Below, in pieces: positions 33,293-41,047 of a stretch of 53,052 bases of DNA. A program made the translations under genes and the position numbers. The stretch is from Collinsella sp. (GTDB lineage Bacteria; Actinomycetota; Coriobacteriia; Coriobacteriales; Coriobacteriaceae), in assembly GCA_019414245.1 (NCBI GenBank), contig DXMK01000014.1:1-53052 (forward strand). The letters are read 5' to 3'. A model generated the notes under the pieces. It did no database searches and was not told the DNA's origin. It saw only the letters and a program-made list of their open reading frames with translations. The stretch's first letter is position 1, and each line of letters opens with the position of its first letter.

Positions 33293-34363
33293 ATGTCTTT
33301 GAAGGTTGGAATCGTCGGCGCGGCTGGATATGCCGGAGCCGAGCTCATTCGCCTCGTCCTCGGTCATCCCGATTTTGAACTTGCTGCCATTACGTCCAAC
33401 GCCGATGCCGGCCAGCCGTTGTCTGCGGTGTACCCGAGCTTCACCGGCGTAAGCGATCTTGTCTTTACGACGCATGATGCCCCCGAGCTCAAGAACTGCG
33501 ACGCGGTCTTTTTGGCCGTGCCGCACACGGCTGCCATGGCACAGGTGCCCGCGCTGCTTGCATCGGGCGTCTCCTGCTTTGATCTTTCGGCCGACTACCG
33601 TCTGAACGACGCGTCCGTTTTTGAGGCTTGGTATGCCGCCGAGCATACGAGCCCCGAGCTGCTCAAGACCCGTGCCTTCGGTCTGCCCGAGCTGTTCTGC
33701 CAGGACTTGGAGACCGCCGCATCCGACCATGCCGACGGCAAACCCGTGCTGGTCGCCTGCGCCGGTTGCTATCCCACCGCAACGAGCCTTGCCGCCGCGC
33801 CCGCCGTGCGCGCGGGCTGGGTGGCCGAGAACGGTCCCGTGATTGTCGATGCCATTAGCGGCGTGACGGGCGCCGGTAAGTCCTGCAACGCCCGCACCCA
33901 TTTTTGCAGCGCCGACGAGAACTTGGAGGCCTACGGCGTGGGCAAGCATCGCCACACGCCCGAGATTGAGCAAATCCTTGGCCTGACCGATCGCGTCGTC
34001 TTTACCCCGCACCTGGCACCGCTCAAGCGCGGTCTGCTCTCCACGGTGACGCTGCCGCTCGCGCCGCAGGCTCTCGACACGCTGGCTCTTGAGGATGTCG
34101 TCGACCATTACAAGCAGTTCTACGCCGGTCGCACCTTTGTGCGCGTGCTCGATGCCGGCCAGCAGCCCAAGACGGCTTCGGTCGTCGGCACCAACGCTGC
34201 CCAGATTGGCCTCGCGCTCAACAAGCGCGCGGGCGTGCTGGTGGCGACGGGCGCCATCGACAATCTGTGCAAGGGCGCTGCGGGCCAAGCAGTCCAGTGC
34301 GCCAATATCGTCTTTGGCTTTGACGAGCGACGAGGCTTGCCTACAGTGGCGTGCCCGGTGTAG
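33293..34363 (+). CDS. argC: N-acetyl-gamma-glutamyl-phosphate reductase
   Basis: 356 residues, starting at ATG 33293 after AAGGAG. It reduces N-acetylglutamyl phosphate with NADPH in arginine synthesis. The N-terminal nucleotide motif GIVGAAGYAGAELIRL and the catalytic Cys159 in ACAGCYPTATSLAAAP are intact, as are HRHTPEIEQ and FTPHLAPLKRGLL. First gene of the argCJBD cluster, directly downstream of the candidate ArgR operator. Length is normal. Confidence 0.97.
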   Translation: MSLKVGIVGAAGYAGAELIRLVLGHPDFELAAITSNADAGQPLSAVYPSFTGVSDLVFTTHDAPELKNCDAVFLAVPHTAAMAQVPALLASGVSCFDLSADYRLNDASVFEAWYAAEHTSPELLKTRAFGLPELFCQDLETAASDHADGKPVLVACAGCYPTATSLAAAPAVRAGWVAENGPVIVDAISGVTGAGKSCNARTHFCSADENLEAYGVGKHRHTPEIEQILGLTDRVVFTPHLAPLKRGLLSTVTLPLAPQALDTLALEDVVDHYKQFYAGRTFVRVLDAGQQPKTASVVGTNAAQIGLALNKRAGVLVATGAIDNLCKGAAGQAVQCANIVFGFDERRGLPTVACPV

Positions 34364-34498
34364 CACATTCGATTGTTAACGATTTGGTAGTCGGGCATCG
34401 AATGGGGCGCCACTCTTAAGCTGGTCTCATGATCACGACTGGCATGGCGCACCAACCGATGTCCGTTTTTTTGTTTGACATAAGGAGTCATAAAGACG

Positions 34499-35767
34499 AT
34501 GGATACCGAGCTGTTTGATATCAAGATTCGCGCCGTCGAGGGTGGCGTTACGGCTGCGGCTGGTTTTAAAGCTGCAGGCATCCACGCTGGGTTCCGCAAG
34601 AACCCCGAGCGTCTGGATTACGCGCTCGTCGTGCCCGATAAACCCTGTCCCGGTGCCGGCGTGTTTACCACCAATCGCTTTTGCGCGGCGCCCGTGCAGG
34701 TGAGCCGTGCCAACCTGGGCGGTGCCGACAAGGGCTACGGTATCATCGCCGGTGTTTCGGTCAACTCTGGCAATGCCAACGCCGCCACGGGTGAGACCGG
34801 CCTTGCCTGCGCGCGCGAGACGTGCAGCATCGCATCGCAGGTCATCGGCTGCGAGCCCCAGCAGATTCTGGTTGCCTCCACGGGTGTGATTGGCCAGATT
34901 CTGCCGATCGACACGTTTGAGACCGCCATTCCTGCTGCCTACGAGGCGCTCTCCGCCCACGGTGGCGCCGATGCCGCTCGCGCCATCATGACGACCGACA
35001 CGCACTCCAAGGAGTACGCCGTATCCTACGTCAGTGAGGCTGCGGGTCATGCGGGCAATGTCTATACGGTAGGCGGAATGTGCAAGGGCTCGGGCATGAT
35101 CATGCCCAATATGGCCACCATGATCGCAGTTATCACCACCGATGCCCCCGTCGAGCCTGCGGCACTTCATGCCCTGCTGCTCTCGACCGTCAAGCAGACC
35201 TTTAACAAGGTAACGGTCGATTCCGACACCTCGACCAACGACACCTGCATCATGCTTGCCTCCGGCGCCGCTGCCGCAGATGCCGAGCCTATCGTCGAGG
35301 GCTCCGATGCCTTTGACGAGTTGGCATTTGCCGTGCACGAGGTGTGCGAGAGCCTGGCGCGCAATATCGCCGCCGATGGTGAGGGCGCATCCAAGCTTGT
35401 TACGGTCAACGTTACCGGCGCCGCCAACGACGAGGAGGCCGATATCGCCGCCCGTGCCGTTGCTAACTCGCCGCTCGTTAAGACCTGCATCGCCGGCCAC
35501 GACTGCAACTGGGGCCGCGTTGCTATGGCGCTTGGCAAGTGCGGCGTGAAGTTTAATCAGGAAGACGTTTCCATCGACATGATGGGCATGCCTGTCTGTC
35601 GCGATGGTCTGACTGTTCCCTTTGACGAGGACGAGGCTCTACGACGTTTCGAGGCGCCCGAGATCGTGATCTCGGCCGACCTGGGCGCAGGCGACGCGGC
35701 AACGACCGTGTGGACCTGCGACCTCACGCATGAGTATATCTCCATCAACGGCGACTACCGTTCCTAG
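34499..35767 (+). CDS. argJ: Bifunctional ornithine acetyltransferase / N-acetylglutamate synthase
   Basis: 422 residues, starting at ATG 34499 after AAGGAG. It transfers acetyl from N-acetylornithine to glutamate, and may also use acetyl-CoA. The self-cleavage site is KGSGMIMPNMATM, with Thr207 as the nucleophile of the beta chain, and the N-terminal substrate region includes VNSGNANAATGETG. The presence of ArgJ means the pathway recycles acetyl groups. A hairpin (CATTCGAT 34366-34373 / ATCGAATG 34397-34404) lies in the 135-base gap after argC. Confidence 0.95.
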   Translation: MDTELFDIKIRAVEGGVTAAAGFKAAGIHAGFRKNPERLDYALVVPDKPCPGAGVFTTNRFCAAPVQVSRANLGGADKGYGIIAGVSVNSGNANAATGETGLACARETCSIASQVIGCEPQQILVASTGVIGQILPIDTFETAIPAAYEALSAHGGADAARAIMTTDTHSKEYAVSYVSEAAGHAGNVYTVGGMCKGSGMIMPNMATMIAVITTDAPVEPAALHALLLSTVKQTFNKVTVDSDTSTNDTCIMLASGAAAADAEPIVEGSDAFDELAFAVHEVCESLARNIAADGEGASKLVTVNVTGAANDEEADIAARAVANSPLVKTCIAGHDCNWGRVAMALGKCGVKFNQEDVSIDMMGMPVCRDGLTVPFDEDEALRRFEAPEIVISADLGAGDAATTVWTCDLTHEYISINGDYRS

Positions 35768-35848
35768 ATTCCGGGCACGCTGCGCATCTTGCCGCGATTG
35801 CGGACAGCGGAGCACGGCGCGATAACGATACGAAAGACGAGGCAGATT

Positions 35849-36829
35849 ATGAAATTCGCACGAGATTGTCGTTCGAGCGAATCCAACGAAGCAACCGCGC
35901 AGCTGCTGTTCGAAGCGCTGCCGTGGATTAAGAACCTGACCGGCAAGACGGTTGTTATCAAATATGGCGGAGCCGCCATGGTTGATGAGCAGCTGCGCCG
36001 CGACGTGATGAGCGACATCGTTTTGCTCAAGATCATCGGTATGCGCCCCGTTATCGTGCACGGCGGCGGCAAGGCCATCAACGAGGCACTCAGCCACTAC
36101 GACATCCCCGTCGAGTTTAAGAACGGCCAGCGTGTGACCACGCCGGCGACTATGGATATCGTGCGCGAGGTGCTGGGCGGTAAGGTCAACCAGGAGCTGG
36201 TCGCAGCGCTCAACCACCATGGCAACCTGGCCGTGGGCGTGTCGGGCAGCGATGCCGGCACGCTCATCGCCGAGCCGCTCGACCCCGAGCTCGGTCGTGT
36301 GGGCAAAGTGACGCACGTCAACACCGACTATATCGAGCGCTTACTCGATAGCGAGTACATCCCCGTCATTGCTACCGTTGCGGCGGGGGAGGACGGCGGT
36401 TTCTTCAACATCAACGCCGACACCGCCGCCGGTGCCGTTGCCGCGGCGCTCCACGCGCATAAGGCGATCTTTTTGACCGATGTCGATGGCCTGTACAAGG
36501 ACTTTAGCGACAAGGACTCGCTTATCTCCAACCTAACGCTCGACGAGGTTAACGAAATGCTCTACGGCGGCGAGGTCGATAAGGGCATGATTCCCAAGCT
36601 GCGTGCGGCCGTCGATGCGCTTACCGGCGGCGTATTTCGTGCCCACATCATTAACGGTACTACGCCGCATTCGCTGCTCCTGGAGTTGCTGACCGATGCC
36701 GGCGTCGGCACCGTGATCCATTCCACCGAGACGGCTTACGAGTTCGATACGCATCCGCATCCGCTTTCGACGTTTGCTGCGCGTCTGACCGAGAACCTTG
36801 ACGAGGTCGAGAAGCTCCAGACGGTCTAG
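35849..36829 (+). CDS. argB: Acetylglutamate kinase
   Basis: 326 residues. ATG 35849 is chosen because GAGG lies 6 bases upstream; the open frame from 35789 has no ribosome site. It phosphorylates N-acetylglutamate using ATP. The phosphate-binding VVIKYGGAAM and VIVHGGGKAIN segments, NADTAAGAVAAAL and KGMIPKLRAAVDAL are typical. The N-terminal helix (about residues 1-25, ESNEATAQLLFEALPWI) is of the kind found in arginine-inhibited, hexameric kinases, so feedback inhibition by arginine is plausible. Confidence 0.96.
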   Translation: MKFARDCRSSESNEATAQLLFEALPWIKNLTGKTVVIKYGGAAMVDEQLRRDVMSDIVLLKIIGMRPVIVHGGGKAINEALSHYDIPVEFKNGQRVTTPATMDIVREVLGGKVNQELVAALNHHGNLAVGVSGSDAGTLIAEPLDPELGRVGKVTHVNTDYIERLLDSEYIPVIATVAAGEDGGFFNINADTAAGAVAAALHAHKAIFLTDVDGLYKDFSDKDSLISNLTLDEVNEMLYGGEVDKGMIPKLRAAVDALTGGVFRAHIINGTTPHSLLLELLTDAGVGTVIHSTETAYEFDTHPHPLSTFAARLTENLDEVEKLQTV

Positions 36830-36898
36830 CTGGCCCGCAGCCGACCCATTCCTGCACCCATAGCCCCGCGCCGTCTGGCGCCCAACGAAAGGCATCTC

Positions 36899-38182
36899 AT
36901 GTCACTTGCAGCTCAGCAATCGCTTGAATCCCATTACGTTATGCATACCTTTGGCCGCTCTCCGGTCGAGTTTGTCGAGGGTCACGGCATGAAGCTCACC
37001 GGCGACGATGGCCGTGAGTACCTCGACTTTCTTGCCGGCATCGGCGTGTGCAGCCTAGGTCATGGCGACCCGGCTGTGCTCTCGGCGCTCGAGGCGCAGA
37101 CCAAAAAGCTCATGCATGTCTCCAATTACTTCTACATCGAGCAGCGCGGACAGGTCGCGGCGCTGCTGTCCAAGCTTGCTAACGACGACGTAGATGGTGC
37201 GCGCGTGCTTGCCGATGCCATTGTCGCCGGCGATGAGACCACGGCAGCTGCTCTTGGTGTCCCGGCTGCGGGCGAGCAGGTTTGGGAGACCTTCTTTGCC
37301 AACTCTGGCGCCGAGGCCAACGAAGGCTCGATGAAGCTCGCGCGTCTGTACGCCAAGCGTGCCGGTAATGGCGGCAACACCATCGTGTGCATGCGCGGCG
37401 GCTTCCACGGCCGTACGCTCGAGACCATTGCCGCCACCATGCAGGATTGGCTGCAGGACAGCTTCCGCCCGCTGCCGGGTGGCTTTGTGGCCTGCACGCC
37501 CAACGATGTGGACGAGCTGCGTGCGATCTTTAAGCAGCTGGGGAGCGAGATTTGTGCCGTGATGCTCGAGCCGATCCAGGGTGAGAGTGGCGTGCATCCC
37601 ATGACCGAGGAGTTTATGGCGGCAGCGCGCGACCTGGCACACGAAGTGGGCGCCGTGCTTATCGCCGACGAGGTCCAGTGCGGCATCTTCCGCTCCGGCA
37701 AGCCGTTTGCATTCCAAACCTATGGCGTGGAGCCCGACATCATGAGCCTTGCCAAGGGCATTGCCGATGGCGTGCCCATGGGTGCCGTCATGGCAAAGAA
37801 GGAGATTGCCGACGTGTTTAAGCCGGGCGACCACGGCTCGACCTTTGGCGGCAGCTGCCTAGCCATTGCGGCGTGCGCCGCGACGCTCTCCGCGCTCGTG
37901 CGCGGCGATTATGCCGACCATGCTGCCAAGGTGGGTGCCTATATGGAGCAGGCGCTGGCTAAGCTTCCGCATGTGGTAGAGGTGCGTGGCCGTGGCCTGA
38001 TGCTCGGCTGCGATCTTGACGATACTGCGGGTGATGCACACGACGTTGTGGCCCGTGCATTGGGGGCCGGTGCCGTAATCAACGCTACGGGTGCCCATAC
38101 GCTGCGTTTCCTGCCGCCACTCGTCTGCGAGGAAGCCGACGTGGACAGCCTGATCGAGATCCTGTCGGATGTCTTGGGCTAA
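36899..38182 (+). CDS. argD: Acetylornithine aminotransferase
   Basis: 427 residues, starting at ATG 36899 after GAAAGG. A PLP class-III transaminase that makes N-acetylornithine. The PLP lysine is Lys286 in SLAKGIADGVPMGAV; NSGAEANEGSMKLAR and LIADEVQCGIFRSG are intact. Compared with usual ArgD proteins there is an inserted segment of about 25-30 residues before NSGAEANE (around residues 96-125, ADAIVAGDETTAAALGVPAA). No argF, argG or argH follows; the cluster ends here. Confidence 0.93.
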   Translation: MSLAAQQSLESHYVMHTFGRSPVEFVEGHGMKLTGDDGREYLDFLAGIGVCSLGHGDPAVLSALEAQTKKLMHVSNYFYIEQRGQVAALLSKLANDDVDGARVLADAIVAGDETTAAALGVPAAGEQVWETFFANSGAEANEGSMKLARLYAKRAGNGGNTIVCMRGGFHGRTLETIAATMQDWLQDSFRPLPGGFVACTPNDVDELRAIFKQLGSEICAVMLEPIQGESGVHPMTEEFMAAARDLAHEVGAVLIADEVQCGIFRSGKPFAFQTYGVEPDIMSLAKGIADGVPMGAVMAKKEIADVFKPGDHGSTFGGSCLAIAACAATLSALVRGDYADHAAKVGAYMEQALAKLPHVVEVRGRGLMLGCDLDDTAGDAHDVVARALGAGAVINATGAHTLRFLPPLVCEEADVDSLIEILSDVLG

Positions 38183-38298
38183 CGCGGCGCAATAACTCAA
38201 TTTGGACCGGGTTCCGGACTGTGGGCGTGTCCTATGCGGCATGATTCAGCGGTCTGGAGCCCGTTTTGCCTTAGATTTGCTAAGGCAGGGAGACCTGC
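38183..38298. other. Spacer after argD
   Basis: No gene is supported. An imperfect hairpin may be formed by the segments AATTTGGACCGGGTTCCGG and CTGGAGCCCGTTTTG around 38198-38270, which could end the arg unit, but the pairing is partial and I call no terminator. Confidence 0.3.
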
Positions 38299-38515
38299 TG
38301 GTCAAAAAACATCAAATATGAGTACTGTTACCGATTTGGTAGCAGCAATTTTGGACTAATAAGGCCAGATAGCAAGTCGAAATGACGATGAAAGCACGAT
38401 TTTGATCTAACTGTTAGTCCTTATAATGGACATATGTTGCGTAACTTAAGCAAATACTGTCTATTTATATGTTGCAAACAAAGTAGCAGTACTCATTTTT
38501 GCCATTTTTTGACCA
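38299..38515. mobile_element. MITE-like element with 33-bp imperfect terminal inverted repeats
   Basis: The left end (38299-38331, TGGTCAAAAAACATCAAATA start) and the inverted right end (38483-38515) match at 28 of 33 positions, with ATGAGTACTG perfectly kept. The 217-base element is AT-rich against its surroundings and codes for nothing. It contains a TATAAT at 38422-38427 with TTTTGA 16 bases upstream and an 18-base word shared with 5905-5922. No clear target-site duplication is seen, so mobility is inferred from the inverted ends. Confidence 0.6.
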
Positions 38516-38538
38516 CGGCCTTTGTGACAGACGTGCTG

Positions 38539-38625
38539 GCGGGTTCGAATCCCATGCGCTGGGCCCAAAAAAGAAAGGCTCCCATTGCTGGGAGCCTATC
38601 AAATCAGTGGTGGGCGATGAGGGAT
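38539..38625 (-). pseudogene. Truncated tRNA-Val 3' end with its terminator (duplicated unit)
   Basis: Both ends of this unit recur exactly 184 bases later: 38539-38556 equals 38723-38740 (GCGGGTTCGAATCCCATG), and 38608-38625 equals 38792-38809 (the CCA, acceptor and T-stem end of tRNA-Val). The middles differ but each keeps a stem-loop (here GGCTCCC 38577-38583 / GGGAGCC 38590-38596) followed on the minus strand by a T-run. After 38625 the tRNA sequence stops. This looks like the 3' remnant of a second tRNA-Val gene. Confidence 0.6.
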
Positions 38626-38750
38626 GTCCGCGTGCGGCTCCACCGCCCGCATCCGCTTCGTCGCTTCGCTCCTCGCGTGCTGCGCTGGAAAACGCTTCGC
38701 GTTTCCTCAGCTCCGCACCCTTGCGGGTTCGAATCCCATGAAATGGGCCC

Positions 38751-38782
38751 AAACAAAAACGGTCCCCTTTCGAGGACCGTTT
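38751..38782 (-). terminator. Terminator of tRNA-Val
   Basis: On the minus strand AAACGGTCC (38774-38782) pairs with GGACCGTTT (38757-38765) and is followed by TTGTTT. Confidence 0.85.
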
Positions 38783-38791
38783 CCAATTCAA

Positions 38792-38867
38792 TGGTGGGCG
38801 ATGAGGGATTCGAACCCCCAGCCTTGTGCGTGTAAAGCACCTGCGCTAACCGTTGCGCCAATCGCCC
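38792..38867 (-). tRNA. tRNA-Val (anticodon TAC)
   Basis: A 76-base cloverleaf including an encoded CCA. The acceptor is GGGCGAT paired with ATCGCCC, the D arm is GCGC-loop-GCGC, and the anticodon loop TTTACAC puts TAC at positions 34-36 with U33 and A37. The T arm is GGGGG-TTCGAAT-CCCTC. The anticodon stem has one G-A mismatch at its top pair. On the minus strand TATACT at 38879-38884 lies just upstream as a -10 element. Confidence 0.93.
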
Positions 38868-39054
38868 GTGCGGAGAGAGTATAGCAAAACAATCGCCTCA
38901 TTCACCTCATATCCATTAAAGGTAACCGGCGCGTGTCACAGCGGAGCTGATTCAGTTGAGATTGCCTGAACATTCCGCCCCTCTTTACGCCCTCGGGTAT
39001 ACTCAAAAGCTACTGATTCGATTTGATGCCCAGCAACAGTAGAGGGGATAGTAT

Positions 39055-40935
39055 ATGTGCGGTTTTGTCGGTTTTGTCGGTGGGACGGATAACCAATCCG
39101 AGGTGCTCACCAAGATGATGGACCGCATCGTCCATCGCGGTCCCGACATGGGCGGTCAGTTTATCGACGGCCGCGTTGCCCTCGGCTTCCGCCGCCTGTC
39201 GATCCTCGACCTGACCGAGGCTGGCGCCCAACCCATGGCCAACGAGGACGGTAGCGTCGTCATTGTCTTCAACGGCGAGATCTACAACTTCCAAGAACTC
39301 CGTTCCGAGCTCGAGGCCAAGGGCTACAAGTTCCACTGCGGCGCCGACACCGAGAGCCTCCTGCACGGCTACGAGGAGTGGGGCGAGGCCGTTCTCGATC
39401 GCCTGCGCGGTATGTACGCCTTCGTCATCTGGGACAAAAAGAAGAACAAGCTTTTTGGCGCCCGCGACATCTTTGGCATCAAGCCGCTCTACTACTATCC
39501 CATGGCCGATGCGGGCGACGGCGCTCCGGGCGTGCTCTTTGGTTCCGAGATCAAGAGCTTCCTGGACTACCCGCACTTCCACAAGGCGGTCAACAAAAAG
39601 GCCCTGCGTCCGTACATGACGCTGCAGTATTCGGCAACCGAGGAGACCTTCTTCGAGGGTGTCTACAAGCTGCCGCCGGCGCACTACTTTACCGTCGATA
39701 TCCCGACCGGCAAGATGAACATCGAGCGCTACTGGGATTGCGATTACTCTGCCGTCGAGAAGCCGTTCGAAGAGTATGTCGATGAGCTGGACGAGGTCGT
39801 GCACGAGAGCGTCGAGGCCCATCGTATCGCCGACGTCAAGGTCGCGTCGTTCCTCTCCGGTGGCGTCGACTCCAGCTACATCGCCGCTTGCCTCATGCCC
39901 GACAAGACCTTCTCGGTGGGCTTTGACTACAAGAACTTTAACGAGACCAACTACGCCAAGGAGCTTTCCGATAAGCTCGGCGTCGAGAACGTTCGCAAGA
40001 TGATTACCGCCGACGAGTTCTTCGGTGCGCTCGAGGACATCCAGTATCACATGGACGAGCCGCAGTCCAACCTGTCTTCCGTGCCGCTGTGGTTCTTGGC
40101 CGAGATGGCCCGCAAGGACGTTACCGTCGTGCTTTCGGGCGAAGGCGCCGACGAGCTCTTTGGCGGCTACGCCTACTACGAGGACACGGTCCCGGTGCGC
40201 AAGTACAAAAAGATGGTGCCGCTGCCCATCCGTCGCGCGCTCGGTAACCTGGCGCTGCATATGCCGTACTTCAAGGGACATAACTTCCTGGTCAAGGGTG
40301 CCGAGATCCCCGAGAAGTCGTTCCTGGGACAGGCTCTGGTATGGCCGGAGCGCGAGGTCGACGGCGTGCTCAAGCCCGAGTACAACACCGGCGATGGCGC
40401 CTTTGAGCTCGCTGCACCCATCTACGCACGCGTGAAGGGTCAGCCCGAACTGGTCAAGAAGCAGTACCTGGACATGAACATGTGGCTCCCGGGCGACATT
40501 CTGCTCAAGGCCGACAAGATGTGCATGGCGCACTCGCTGGAGCTGCGCGTGCCCTTCCTGGACCGCAAAGTCATGGAGTTCGCCGAGCACATTCCCGACC
40601 GCTACCGCATCAACGAGAACGGCAACAAACAGGTACTCCGCCACGCTGCCAACAAGTCGCTGCCCGATGAGTGGGCCACCCGTCCCAAGGTGGGCTTCCC
40701 GGTGCCGATTGTCTACTGGCTGCGCGAGCAAAAGTGGTACGACTATGTCAAGGAGTACTTCACCGCGCCGTGGGCAAGCGAGTTCTTCAATACCGACGAG
40801 CTTATGCACCTGCTCGATCTGCACTTTGCGGGCAAGGGCGATTTCCAGCGCAAGATCTATACGCCGCTCGTGTTCCTAGTGTGGTACAAGCGCTTCTTTA
40901 TCGACGAGGGCCAGCCTTCTGTTCAGGCTGCCTAG
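39055..40935 (+). CDS. asnB: Asparagine synthase (glutamine-hydrolysing)
   Basis: 626 residues, starting at ATG 39055 with GAGGGG upstream. It makes asparagine from aspartate, ATP and glutamine. Cys2 becomes the N-terminal nucleophile of the glutaminase domain (MCGFVGFVGG), and HRGPDMGG with NGEIYNFQELR complete it. The synthetase domain has the pyrophosphate-binding SGGVDS at residues 268-273 and SGEGADELFGGY. TATACT at 38998-39003 is a likely -10 element. A terminator follows; the gene is alone. Confidence 0.96.
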   Translation: MCGFVGFVGGTDNQSEVLTKMMDRIVHRGPDMGGQFIDGRVALGFRRLSILDLTEAGAQPMANEDGSVVIVFNGEIYNFQELRSELEAKGYKFHCGADTESLLHGYEEWGEAVLDRLRGMYAFVIWDKKKNKLFGARDIFGIKPLYYYPMADAGDGAPGVLFGSEIKSFLDYPHFHKAVNKKALRPYMTLQYSATEETFFEGVYKLPPAHYFTVDIPTGKMNIERYWDCDYSAVEKPFEEYVDELDEVVHESVEAHRIADVKVASFLSGGVDSSYIAACLMPDKTFSVGFDYKNFNETNYAKELSDKLGVENVRKMITADEFFGALEDIQYHMDEPQSNLSSVPLWFLAEMARKDVTVVLSGEGADELFGGYAYYEDTVPVRKYKKMVPLPIRRALGNLALHMPYFKGHNFLVKGAEIPEKSFLGQALVWPEREVDGVLKPEYNTGDGAFELAAPIYARVKGQPELVKKQYLDMNMWLPGDILLKADKMCMAHSLELRVPFLDRKVMEFAEHIPDRYRINENGNKQVLRHAANKSLPDEWATRPKVGFPVPIVYWLREQKWYDYVKEYFTAPWASEFFNTDELMHLLDLHFAGKGDFQRKIYTPLVFLVWYKRFFIDEGQPSVQAA

Positions 40936-40960
40936 CCTCGGCTTACGAACGCCTGCGCGT

Positions 40961-40985
40961 AACGGCTCCTCCGGGAGCCGTTTTT
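40961..40985 (+). terminator. Terminator of asnB
   Basis: AACGGCTCC at 40961-40969 pairs with GGGAGCCGTT at 40973-40982, followed by a T-run. Confidence 0.88.
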
Positions 40986-41047
40986 GCGCGAGCACGTTTC
41001 AGTTACTATGAAAACCGTCCCTGCCAAATGGCTGAGAAAGGTGAAAG

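Noticed and set aside
38434..38884. Short open frames near tRNA-Val on both strands
   Set aside because: They read through tRNA sequence and repeats without ribosome sites.
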